A stretch of DNA of 11,144 nucleotides from an uncultured Eubacteriales bacterium (GCA_905206455.1 CAJLHL010000079.1:1-11144); one strand, 5' to 3'; shown: positions 1-6,827, counted from the stretch's first letter. Program-made: numbers and translations. Notes: generated by a model not told the origin, from the sequence alone.

Positions 1-354
1 TGCGCGCGCCGCGCGCAAGGGCGGCGCTGCAAGCGTGACCGTCGTCGCCGGAGCCGTATAGGTAGATGGTAAAACCCCGGATACGTTTGAATAAGATGCA
101 GATCCAAGTGGTGCTGATTGCAGTGTGATTTTGGAAGTGATTGATGATGCTAATCCAATACTATGCAAATATACATCGGCATCTCCTCTCACGCTGTTCG
201 CAGCTTTAAAGGAGATTACATAACTACCTATAGTCATCGGTGCAATCGAATCATCTCCGTCACTCTCCGCATATGCCACGCTGCCAAAGGCTGGGATCAG
301 GAGAGTGACGATCATCAGGAGGATGAGGATTTTAGAAGTTTTTTTGTTTTTCAT
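1..354 (-). CDS. Secreted protein of unknown family, N-terminal part (runs off left edge)
   Basis: The minus strand is open from an ATG at 354 to the window edge (118 codons, no stop), so only the N-terminal part is visible. AAGGAA lies just upstream of the ATG. The protein begins with a classical Sec signal peptide: basic n-region MKNKK, hydrophobic core around residues 9-24, and a likely signal peptidase I site after A-Y-A at residue 29, followed by an acidic ESDGDD stretch. The mature part is rich in Ser, Thr, Gly, Ala and Val with alternating hydrophobic residues, which suggests a beta-rich extracellular domain; this is inference. No family is recognised. The last 20 codons are about 75% GC and encode Pro/Ala/Arg-rich sequence unlike the preceding part, so the edge may be unreliable. 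It is transcribed divergently from the sigma factor gene. Confidence 0.7.
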   Translation of the reverse strand, partial: MKNKKTSKILILLMIVTLLIPAFGSVAYAESDGDDSIAPMTIGSYVISFKAANSVRGDADVYLHSIGLASSITSKITLQSAPLGSASYSNVSGVLPSTYTAPATTVTLAAPPLRAARA

Positions 355-716
355 TTTTTGTTCCTTTCTTGAAAATAAAGTGTGAATGTTACAACGTACA
401 CAGAATTGACATGCCGCATGATAAAATTGTTTCAATGATTTTTTGGGGGAAATTGTTTTTTCTTTGATATACAAAAGATATGCATCATTTTTTTTGACAA
501 GATCAAAATTATGTTGCAGAATATGGGAGTACCGTTTGTTAAATTATGATTTTTTCTGTCGAAGCATCGATGATGCAGTCATTTCCGGCATAGGGTCCAT
601 TGTTCCTTTCGGGCTGTGCTGAAGTCATTTGAGCGTTCTGACCAGGCTGATACCGCAGAGCTCTGCTCCGATTTGAAAAATTTTAGAATGGCCAGAGAAG
701 TATTTTGAGGTGAGCT
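355..716. other. Intergenic region between divergent genes
   Basis: This AT-rich stretch of about 360 nt separates the minus-strand secreted protein from the plus-strand sigma factor and must hold both promoters. A perfect TTGACA is present at 494-499 on the plus strand, but no good -10 lies 16-18 nt downstream of it. Another TTGACA near 407-412 is followed by TAAAAT at only 10 nt. Small ORFs here, such as a 15-codon one from 546, have no ribosome binding site at proper distance. I see no RNA gene and no repeat longer than a few bases. Confidence 0.5.
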
Positions 717-1343
717 ATGAAAAGACATCGCGATGAAGAATTTTTCAAAAAGAATATTGCGGCTCTCTATGGTGATGTCTATCGGTTTGCACGCGCTATG
801 ACGGATGATGCGCTGTCGGCTCAGGATATCACGCAGAATACGATGGAGACTGCATGGCGTAATCTGCACAAACTGCGAAGCCGGCGGCAGATCAGATCGT
901 GGGTGTTTCATATTGCAAAAGAAGAGACGGACAAATGTCTGAGCGGGAAGAGACGTGCGGATCTTTCCTTTGAAGAAGTCGAGGCGGAGCTGAATCCGGA
1001 ACTGCTGATCGAAGAATCAGCCGATATACTGAAGACACTTTTGGAAAGGGAGCAGTCGGATCAGATCATCGCGGCGCTCAATCTGCTTTCGCCGAGATAC
1101 CAGAGCGTGGTGAAATTATGGGCGATGGGCAGTCTCAGCCAGAGGGAGATCGCGAAAGTGATGGGAATGAACCGCAGCACCACGCGGATTTGTCTGCGCA
1201 GAGGACTGAAAGCATTCCGCAAAGCGTATGCGTCTTTAAATTACGAATCGGCTGAAAGTGTGAAGCCGCAGGTTCAAAAGAGGGAAATCCGGCGAAAAGA
1301 CGAAGAACAAAAGGCTGAGGAGCAGCCGGAAATACCGTGTTGA
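717..1343 (+). CDS. ECF-like RNA polymerase sigma-70 family factor
   Basis: This 208-residue protein has the two-domain plan of ECF sigma factors, which direct RNA polymerase core to a limited set of promoters. Region 2 spans about residues 11-75, including D-I-T-Q-N-T-M-E-T-A-W (the usual DLVQETFLRAW-type segment) and R-S-W-V-F-H-I-A. Region 4 spans about 114-172 with a helix-turn-helix at about 139-167 (SLSQREIAKVMGMNRSTT). The start is fixed by an in-frame TGA at 711 and by GAGG at 707-710, 6 nt before the ATG. After region 4 comes a charged tail of about 35 residues rich in Lys, Arg and Glu, ending in Cys. No anti-sigma factor gene follows: the next gene is the ABC operon beyond a terminator. 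The divergent neighbour is a secreted protein, which could be a target, but no promoter evidence supports this. Family assignment is fairly secure; subgroup and stimulus are unknown. Confidence 0.85.
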   Translation: MKRHRDEEFFKKNIAALYGDVYRFARAMTDDALSAQDITQNTMETAWRNLHKLRSRRQIRSWVFHIAKEETDKCLSGKRRADLSFEEVEAELNPELLIEESADILKTLLEREQSDQIIAALNLLSPRYQSVVKLWAMGSLSQREIAKVMGMNRSTTRICLRRGLKAFRKAYASLNYESAESVKPQVQKREIRRKDEEQKAEEQPEIPC

Positions 1344-1348
1344 CAGTG

Positions 1349-1387
1349 CGATGCCGGAAGGACGATGACGGCATCGTTTCTTTTTTT
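1349..1387 (+). terminator. Intrinsic terminator of the sigma factor gene
   Basis: A perfect 8-bp stem, CGATGCCG at 1349-1356 and CGGCATCG at 1369-1376, encloses a 12-nt loop. It is followed by TTTC and then seven T residues to 1387. It begins 6 nt after the sigma factor stop codon, so it should separate that transcript from the ABC transporter operon. Confidence 0.8.
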
Positions 1388-1461
1388 ATGGGAATTTTCA
1401 CACTATTTTCACATTTCTGCCGGAAAATCATATCGTTTCATCACATGACAGGAGTAAAATA

Positions 1462-1490
1462 GTGACTCGTAGCATGAATTTATACATAAT
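1462..1490 (+). promoter_or_regulatory. Candidate sigma-A promoter of the Gld-like operon
   Basis: GTGACT at 1462-1467 (4 of 6 matches to TTGACA) and CATAAT at 1485-1490 (5 of 6 matches to TATAAT) are separated by exactly 17 nt. Transcription would start near 1497, about 20 nt before the ATPase start codon. The position, after the preceding terminator and before a four-gene operon, fits. The assignment rests on consensus match only. Confidence 0.5.
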
Positions 1491-1517
1491 TATTAGATCG
1501 AAGGGAAGGTGTACTTG

Positions 1518-2624
1518 ATGATCGAGGTGAGTCATCTCACAAAAAAGTACGGAAGTACCGCAGCGGTCAGCGATCTGAGCTTCAAGGTGGAGAAAGGTGA
1601 AATTTACGGATTTCTCGGACCAAACGGAGCAGGAAAGTCGACGACCATGAACATTATCACGGGTTATATCGCTGCCACGGAGGGGGAAGTTCTCATCAAT
1701 GGCTGCGATATTCTGCGGGACGCCGGAAAAGCGAAGTCGATGATCGGCTATCTGCCGGAAATACCGCCGCTGTATACCGATATGACCGTCAGGGAGTATC
1801 TGATGTTTGCGGCCGAACTGAAAGGCATCGCCCGTCCAAAGCGGCAGGAGGCCGTGGAGCTGGCGGAAAAGACAGTGCGAATCGATGATGTTTCGCCGAG
1901 GCTGATCAAAAATCTCTCCAAAGGATATCGCCAGCGGGTGGGCTTTGCTCAGGCGATTCTGGGGCTTCCGGAAGTTCTTATTTTAGACGAACCTACGGCG
2001 GGGCTGGATCCGAAGCAGATTATCGAAGTCAGAGATCTGATTCGGGAGCTGGGAGAGAATCATACGATTATTCTGAGTTCTCATATTCTCTCGGAAGTGA
2101 GCGCGATCTGCGATAAGATTATGATCATTTCCCGCGGAAAGCTAATCGCCTGCGATACGCCGGAAAACCTCATGGAACTCATGCATCCGATAGTTAAACT
2201 GAAGATACGGGTGAAAGGAGACGAGGAGACAGTAAACGGCGTTCTTTCCGGTCTTTCGGGAATCAGCGGTTACGGTCTGCGGGAGTCCGGCGAAGAGGGC
2301 GTTCTGCTGGCGGAAATCGAGTATGAGCACGGAAAAGATATCCGCGATGCGGCGGCGATGGCATTTGCGCAGGCCAAGTGTCTCGTGGTGGGCCTCAGCG
2401 AAGAGAGCGCTTCTCTGGAAGATGTCTTCCTGGAACTGACGGAATCGGAAGAGGTGGAACATCCTCAGGAGGAGACCGGGGAAGAATCGGCTTTGGCGGA
2501 CCTCTGCGAAGAAGATACGGAATCAGAGTCAGAGTCAGAGACTTCCTTATCTGATACAGATGACGGCGGGGATTTTTCCGTAGCAGAAGAAAGAGAGGAG
2601 GATGAGAATGAAAGCCATATTTAA
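1518..2624 (+). CDS. ABC transporter ATPase, GldA-like, with acidic C-terminal tail
   Basis: This is the ATP-hydrolysing subunit of an ABC-2 type transporter (368 residues). Motifs in order: Walker A GPNGAGKST at 34-42, the family's Y-L-P-E in place of the Q-loop glutamine at about 78-81, signature L-S-K-G-Y-R-Q at 133-139, Walker B V-L-I-L-D-E-P-T at 153-160, and the H-loop histidine in SSH at 189. All catalytic positions look intact. I chose ATG 1518 because AGGGAAGG ends 8 nt before it; upstream in-frame GTG 1509 and TTG 1515 would overlap or touch that site. The nucleotide-binding domain is followed by a normal C-terminal domain to about 305. Then comes a strongly acidic tail of about 60 residues rich in Glu, Asp and Ser. 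The gene overlaps the permease by 17 nt, suggesting translational coupling. The family resembles GldA of Bacteroidota, but a gliding role is not implied here; the substrate is unknown. Confidence 0.9.
   Translation: MIEVSHLTKKYGSTAAVSDLSFKVEKGEIYGFLGPNGAGKSTTMNIITGYIAATEGEVLINGCDILRDAGKAKSMIGYLPEIPPLYTDMTVREYLMFAAELKGIARPKRQEAVELAEKTVRIDDVSPRLIKNLSKGYRQRVGFAQAILGLPEVLILDEPTAGLDPKQIIEVRDLIRELGENHTIILSSHILSEVSAICDKIMIISRGKLIACDTPENLMELMHPIVKLKIRVKGDEETVNGVLSGLSGISGYGLRESGEEGVLLAEIEYEHGKDIRDAAAMAFAQAKCLVVGLSEESASLEDVFLELTESEEVEHPQEETGEESALADLCEEDTESESESETSLSDTDDGGDFSVAEEREEDENESHI
2523..2540 (+). repeat. Hexanucleotide TCAGAG x3 within the ATPase tail
   Basis: Three perfect tandem TCAGAG units encode alternating Ser-Glu in the acidic tail of the ATPase. 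Each unit is two codons, so slippage would change tail length without shifting frame. Confidence 0.75.
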
Positions 2625-3471
2625 AAGGGAATTCAAATCTTTCTTTCACAATATGACAGGTCCGATCTTTATGGCAGCAATTTTCGTATTTATGGGTATT
2701 TATTTCGTCGCGTACAACGTGATTCAGGGTTATCCCTATCTCACGGCGGCGCTGTCGGGCATGTCGTTTATTCTCCTGCTAACCGTACCGATTCTGACGA
2801 TGCACAGTTTTGCCGAGGAGAGGAAAACGAAGACGGATCAGCTTTTGCTGACGTCTCCGGTGTCGGTGACACAGATCGTCCTGGGCAAATATGCCGCGAT
2901 GGTGTCCGTTCTCGGAATCTGTATGCTGATATCCTGCATTCTGCCTGTCGTGATTCATTTTTACGGCGGCGGATCGCTGATTGCGGATTATTCCGCCATC
3001 GTGGGATTTTTTCTGCTGGGCGCGGCGTATATCGCCATCGGCATGTTTGTCTCGTCGCTGACGGAAAGCCAGATCATCTCAGCGGTGGGAACTTTCTGTA
3101 TACTGCTGATTCTTCAGCTGACTGACGGGATCGCATCGATTCTTCCCTCCGGAGCAGCGGGGTCTTACGTATGTTTCTTTCTGCTGATACTCGCGGCAGC
3201 GGCGCTTCTTTATGCGATGACAAAGAATATCACGATCGCCGGAGGGTTCGGTGTGATATGTGAGATTATTCTGACGATTCTGTTCTTTGTGAAGAAAAGT
3301 GTGTTCGGCGGAGTATTCGGCGATTTTATCACATCGCTGTCTCTGATCGTCCGATTTGACAGCCTGCTGAATCTGACCATGGATTTTACGGTATTTCTGT
3401 ATTATCTTTCTGTGGCGGCAGTCTTCTGCTTCCTGACGGTTCAGATGATTCAGAAGCGCAGATGGAGTTAG
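2608..3471 (+). CDS. ABC-2 family permease, GldF-like
   Basis: This 287-residue multi-pass membrane protein is the channel-forming partner of the ATPase upstream. It begins MKAIFKREFKSFF, a typical amphipathic N-terminus of Gld-type ABC-2 permeases. The conserved cytoplasmic motif S-F-A-E-E-R-K-T-K-T-D-Q-L-L-L-T-S-P-V-S follows the second membrane segment at about residues 67-86. About six or more hydrophobic segments are visible (roughly 18-38, 47-66, 95-118, 128-150, 155-175, 180-222 and 260-280), and the protein ends in a basic RRW. I prefer ATG 2608 over ATG 2602 because AGGAG at 2596-2600 sits 7 nt before 2608 but only 1 nt before 2602. The start lies inside the end of the ATPase gene in another frame. 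The next gene begins 13 nt after the stop. Substrate is unknown. Confidence 0.88.
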   Translation: MKAIFKREFKSFFHNMTGPIFMAAIFVFMGIYFVAYNVIQGYPYLTAALSGMSFILLLTVPILTMHSFAEERKTKTDQLLLTSPVSVTQIVLGKYAAMVSVLGICMLISCILPVVIHFYGGGSLIADYSAIVGFFLLGAAYIAIGMFVSSLTESQIISAVGTFCILLILQLTDGIASILPSGAAGSYVCFFLLILAAAALLYAMTKNITIAGGFGVICEIILTILFFVKKSVFGGVFGDFITSLSLIVRFDSLLNLTMDFTVFLYYLSVAAVFCFLTVQMIQKRRWS

Positions 3472-3484
3472 GAGGTGGCGGAAC

Positions 3485-5044
3485 ATGAAGAAAATCAATC
3501 TGAAAGAAACCGGTTCCGGCCTGAAAAAATCCTTCCGCACGAAAAGCGTCAGGTTCGGTTCTTACAGCTCTGCGCTGATCGCGGTGGTCATCGCCGTAGC
3601 TGTAGCATTCAATCTGGTAATCAGCCAGATCCCGGAAAAGTATATGTCCTTTGATCTTTCACCGGGAAAACTTTATACCATAGGAGAAAAGACCGAAAAA
3701 CTGCTGTCCTCGCTGGAAGAGGATGTGACGCTGACGGTTCTGGCGGAAGAGTCCTCTGCGGACAGGACACTGTCGAAGCTTCTCGAACGCTACGAAGATG
3801 AATCGAAGCACGTACATGTGGAATATATCGATCCCGCCGTCAATCTTGAGGCCGCGCAGAAGTACAGCAGCGTAAGTCAAAACAGCATTGTCGTCAGCTG
3901 CGGAAGCAAGGAAAACGTGATCGATTATAACAATATCTATGTCAGCGATTATTCCAGCTATTATACCACCGGATCTTACAGCACTTCTTTTGACGGAGAA
4001 GGCCAGATCACCAGCGCGGTGGCAAATGTGACGTCTGACGAAATTCCGGCCGCCTATACGCTCACGGGACACGGTGAGTCCACGGTGGGAAGTTCTCTTT
4101 CCTCTCTCATGACGAAGCAGAACATTTCTCTTCAGGATCTCAATCTCATGACGAGCGGAGGAATACCGGAAGACTGTGACTGTCTGATAATCAACGCGCC
4201 TTCCTCTGACCTTGGGGCAGAAGAGGCGGATCAGATTATCAAATGGCTGGATGAGGGCGGAAAGGCCGTCATCACGGCAGGCTATACGGAAACAGAACTG
4301 ACCAATTTCAACCGGGTGCTGGCGGCATACGGTATGAAGATCAACCGGGGCATCGTCATGGAAAGCGCGAACCACTATTATCAGTATCCGCTCTACGTCA
4401 TTCCGAACATCGAAGACAGCGAGATTACTTCGGATCTCGTCAGTGAAAAAGCGAATATTCTGATACCTCAGACGATGAGTATTGAGAAGACTGAATCCGA
4501 AGATGTGGTCGTCACCGATCTTCTCACTTCCTCCGACGGCGCCTATGCGAAAACCGTGGTGGATGGAAAGATCACCTCTTATGAAAAGGAAAGCGGCGAT
4601 ACCGACGGTCCGTTTGCTTTCGCGTGTCTGGCACAGAAGAACGGTGCTGATGCCGGCGCCGATGAAAGTACGGACGCTGCCACCGGTGAAGATTCACCGG
4701 CGGAAGGAGACAGCGCTGCGGACGAATCCGGAGATACCGCCGGGCAAGAGGAATCCGCCGGAGGTCAGATGATTCTGATTTCAGCGGGGACCATTACGGA
4801 CGAGAGTCTTTCCAACAGCCTTCCGGTGGCGAATTTAGATTTCTATATGAATTGTCTCGGAAGTCTCTCAGGGGGCGATGACAGCGCGGGGAATATCTCT
4901 ATCGATGCGAAGTCAGTGGATGCGGAATATCTGACGATCCCTGCGATGCATGCGAACATCTGGCTTGTCGTGACGGTAATCCTGCTTCCGCTGGTGATAC
5001 TGGCGACGGGATTCGTTATCTGGTTCAGAAGAAGAAAAAAATAA
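3485..5044 (+). CDS. GldG-like ABC transporter auxiliary protein
   Basis: This 519-residue protein matches the GldG/ABC-auxiliary family (an ABC_transp_aux-type domain), which is encoded with GldF-like permeases and anchored in the membrane. A first transmembrane segment lies at about 27-47. It is followed by the family motif S-F-D-L-S-P-G-K-L-Y-T-I-G-E-K-T (55-70), a long domain with T-G-H-G-E at 194-198, and D-E-G-G-K-A-V at 256-262. A second transmembrane segment at about 491-513 precedes a basic RRRKK end. Topology suggests the large domain is outside the membrane. An acidic, Ala/Gly/Ser-rich stretch of about 42 residues (386-427) interrupts the C-terminal half of the domain between L-A-Q-K and Q-M-I-L-I-S and looks like an inserted linker. 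The start is supported by AGGAGGTG at about 3470-3477, 7-8 nt upstream. DUF4340 follows 23 nt later. Confidence 0.85.
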   Translation: MKKINLKETGSGLKKSFRTKSVRFGSYSSALIAVVIAVAVAFNLVISQIPEKYMSFDLSPGKLYTIGEKTEKLLSSLEEDVTLTVLAEESSADRTLSKLLERYEDESKHVHVEYIDPAVNLEAAQKYSSVSQNSIVVSCGSKENVIDYNNIYVSDYSSYYTTGSYSTSFDGEGQITSAVANVTSDEIPAAYTLTGHGESTVGSSLSSLMTKQNISLQDLNLMTSGGIPEDCDCLIINAPSSDLGAEEADQIIKWLDEGGKAVITAGYTETELTNFNRVLAAYGMKINRGIVMESANHYYQYPLYVIPNIEDSEITSDLVSEKANILIPQTMSIEKTESEDVVVTDLLTSSDGAYAKTVVDGKITSYEKESGDTDGPFAFACLAQKNGADAGADESTDAATGEDSPAEGDSAADESGDTAGQEESAGGQMILISAGTITDESLSNSLPVANLDFYMNCLGSLSGGDDSAGNISIDAKSVDAEYLTIPAMHANIWLVVTVILLPLVILATGFVIWFRRRKK

Positions 5045-5067
5045 AGGAATAATCAGGAGGCCCGAAA

Positions 5068-5781
5068 ATGAGCAGACAGGAAAAAAGAATGAGCGGCGTG
5101 TTTATCTTGCTGCTGTTGATGTTTGTCTTCGCCATTCTGATCGCTCTTTATTTTCTCATGGGATATTTTAACGAGCAGGCGGAGCAGAAGAGCGAAAACA
5201 GCAGTATGATACCTGAGTTTGCCGGTATCGATCTCGAGGCTGTAGACACGTTCAGCTATGATTATGACGGAGCGCTTCAGACTTTTCTGAAGTCGGGCGA
5301 AGACTGGATTTACGCTGAGGATGAAAGCATTACTCTGAATACGGCTATGGTGGATTCAATGCTGAAGGTTTTGGAGAATCTCAAGTATGAGAAAGTCGTC
5401 GCCGATACTCTTGTCACATCTTCCGAATATGGCTTTGACCAGCCGGAGATGACAGTGACAGTCAGCTTATCCGACGGTACGCAGAAGATTCTCTATATAG
5501 GAAGCAAAAATCCGATGGTTCAGCAGTATTATGCTGTAGCAGAAGGTGACGATAAGATTTATACTATCGATTCACAGGTTCTGCAGGCATTTCTGCCTGT
5601 ATCCGATCTGACAGAAGAAGAGGATACATCCGGTGAAGATACGGACGGCAGTACAGATACTGCAGATACTTCCGGCGGCTCGAATGCAGATCAATCGCAG
5701 GATTCCGCCGGTACGGACAGCTCCGATACCGGTGGAAACAGCGGTACGGCGTCTTCGTCAGGAAATACGGATGCGGATTGA
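5068..5781 (+). CDS. DUF4340 domain membrane-anchored protein
   Basis: This 237-residue protein has an uncleaved-type N-terminal transmembrane segment at about 10-33. A DUF4340-like domain follows at about 50-178, containing E-Y-G-F-D-Q-P, a D-G-T-Q-K-I-L-Y-I-G-S-K-N-P segment and K-I-Y-T-I-D near its end. Proteins of this family commonly sit beside GldG-like genes and are thought to act with the transporter, probably on the outer face of the membrane. From about residue 181 to the end the protein is a low-complexity tail of Asp, Ser, Thr, Gly and Glu, with no predicted fold. CAGGAGG at 5054-5060 lies 7 nt before the ATG. It is the last gene of the operon; the plus-strand terminator comes about 160 nt later. 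Biochemical role is unknown. Confidence 0.8.
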   Translation: MSRQEKRMSGVFILLLLMFVFAILIALYFLMGYFNEQAEQKSENSSMIPEFAGIDLEAVDTFSYDYDGALQTFLKSGEDWIYAEDESITLNTAMVDSMLKVLENLKYEKVVADTLVTSSEYGFDQPEMTVTVSLSDGTQKILYIGSKNPMVQQYYAVAEGDDKIYTIDSQVLQAFLPVSDLTEEEDTSGEDTDGSTDTADTSGGSNADQSQDSAGTDSSDTGGNSGTASSSGNTDAD

Positions 5782-5794
5782 GTATTGCAGACAG

Positions 5795-5826
5795 AAAAAA
5801 GACCGCTTTGCCTTTGCAAAAGCGGT
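5795..5826 (-). terminator. Intrinsic terminator of the minus-strand lipoprotein transcript
   Basis: Read on the minus strand, an 8-bp stem (ACCGCTTT at 5826-5819 with AAAGCGGT at 5809-5802) is followed by C and six T residues (5800-5795). No T tract follows on the plus strand, so it should act on leftward transcription only. It is 225 nt beyond the lipoprotein stop codon and close to the end of the convergent operon. Confidence 0.7.
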
Positions 5827-5943
5827 GAGAACGTGAAGAAAAGGGAAGCACACCTTCGAAAAAGGGGAACAGGGATGATATAAACGCCGGCGGATATTTC
5901 GCGGTCATCCGAGAGATCGGAAGAACGGGTCTGCCTGCAGATT

Positions 5944-6010
5944 TCGCGGGAAAACAGCGGTTAAGGTCTGAGATTCAGACTGCCGCCTGTTTTCCCGCGA
6001 TTTATTTTGT
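5944..6010 (+). terminator. Long nested hairpin and terminator of the Gld-like operon
   Basis: A perfect 14-bp stem (5944-5957 with 5987-6000, arm core CGCGGGAAAACAG) encloses a CGG/CCG extension and an inner 6-bp hairpin (GTCTGA at 5966-5971, TCAGAC at 5975-5980, 3-nt loop). On the plus strand it is followed by TTTATTTTGT. The minus-strand side lacks a T tract. The stem is longer and more elaborate than most intrinsic terminators. Confidence 0.65.
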
Positions 6011-6050
6011 TAGATTGCGACCTTTTTTCGGGAAAGGCTTTTCATGCTTA

Positions 6051-6716
6051 TTATTCCGCAGGATAACCGAGTCCTTCAAACAGCTTTCCGGCAGTGCTCT
6101 TTACTGCGTTTCTGTCCTCCGGCGCACCGGTGACGAGAAGCAGCATGCCGTCTATCCGGAGGTAGTACCCGTAAAACGGTTCCGCGTCGGATGCGCCTTC
6201 CGGTACATTTTCTTCATAGTAATCGAAATTGACGCCGGATCGCAGTGTCGTGATATACGGGCTTGCGGAGGAATCCGGAGATTTTTCGGATTCCTCAAAG
6301 AGGATACGCCGGGCCTCGTCAGAGGATGGAGTTTTCATATAGATGATGTTGAATTTATCGTTGTCTGTTACGACTGCGGATTCATAGGTGAGCTGGCCGG
6401 TCATCTCTGAGACCGTTCCGTAAGCGGAAGCTGCGGTTTTAAAGTCGTCCAGGGACGATACTTTATAGGAGCCTTCGTTTTCGGCGCTGTTGTTTTCCTC
6501 ATTTTCAGCGCTGTATACCGGGGAGGAAAGCGGTTTGCCATTTTTATCGGAATCCGATGTACAGGCCGTGAAAAGCAGCGCCGCCGTCAGGAGGAGAAAC
6601 AGAGACAGCGCTTTTGAAAAAATGCGCCGGTACCGGCTTTTCTCCGCCGTTTGGCTGACTTTCGAACCGATCAATCCTGTGTGCGGACAGCTGCCGCGAT
6701 AATCTGTGTGATTCAT
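6051..6716 (-). CDS. Putative lipoprotein of unrecognised family
   Basis: This 221-residue protein has a lipoprotein signal: hydrophobic stretch at about 37-51 ending in L-F-T-A-C, which places the lipidated cysteine at residue 52. The mature protein would be about 170 residues tethered to the outer face of the membrane. An acidic, Asn/Ser-rich linker (about 65-82) precedes a folded region from about 83 to the end, closing with Y-Y-L-R-I-D-G-M-L-L-L-V-T-G-A-P-E-D. The region before the hydrophobic core, about 36 residues, is longer than usual for a lipoprotein, but no better internal start is seen, and AGAGAGG lies about 5 nt before this ATG. I do not recognise the family. It lies 111 nt downstream of the DMT gene on the same strand and has a perfect TATAAT at 6757-6752, so it may have its own promoter. 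Confidence 0.75.
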   Translation of the reverse strand: MNHTDYRGSCPHTGLIGSKVSQTAEKSRYRRIFSKALSLFLLLTAALLFTACTSDSDKNGKPLSSPVYSAENEENNSAENEGSYKVSSLDDFKTAASAYGTVSEMTGQLTYESAVVTDNDKFNIIYMKTPSSDEARRILFEESEKSPDSSASPYITTLRSGVNFDYYEENVPEGASDAEPFYGYYLRIDGMLLLVTGAPEDRNAVKSTAGKLFEGLGYPAE

Positions 6717-6751
6717 TGGAACCTCTCTTTTCTGTTCTGATGTAAAATTCT

Positions 6752-6757
6752 ATTATA
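6752..6757 (-). promoter_or_regulatory. Candidate -10 element of the lipoprotein gene
   Basis: A perfect TATAAT on the minus strand lies about 36 nt before the lipoprotein start, in an otherwise AT-rich patch. No convincing -35 or extended -10 was found at proper spacing, so this is only a weak call. Confidence 0.3.
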
Positions 6758-6827
6758 TTTTACCATGTCGGCTGCGGCGCAGTCTTCGTTTTTTTGCGTA
6801 CTGTATATCGCATGGAAAGGAGCGGAT

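Noticed and set aside
494..524. A perfect TTGACA upstream of the sigma factor gene as a promoter.
   Set aside because: Sequences at 16-19 nt spacing do not resemble TATAAT, and it lies over 200 nt from the start codon; not called.
579..911. A 110-codon minus-strand ORF overlapping the sigma factor gene.
   Set aside because: It overlaps the well-supported sigma factor on the opposite strand, has no recognisable motif and lies partly in the intergenic region.
3659..4375. A 238-codon minus-strand ORF inside the GldG-like gene.
   Set aside because: It is antisense to a gene with clear family motifs; its His/Arg-rich composition is typical of a reverse-strand shadow.
5833..5883. A 16-codon GTG-started ORF after the DUF4340 gene.
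   Set aside because: It has no proper ribosome binding site, no supporting motif and lies within the 3' region between terminators.
5914..5932. AGATCGGAAGA at about 5915-5925 resembles the start of an Illumina adapter.
   Set aside because: The match stops after about 11 nt and the sequence continues smoothly between two real terminators, so chance is more likely than adapter contamination.
6772..6795. A small stem (CTGC/GCAG) followed by a T run on the plus strand, resembling a terminator.
   Set aside because: The stem is only 4 bp and no plus-strand gene ends here.
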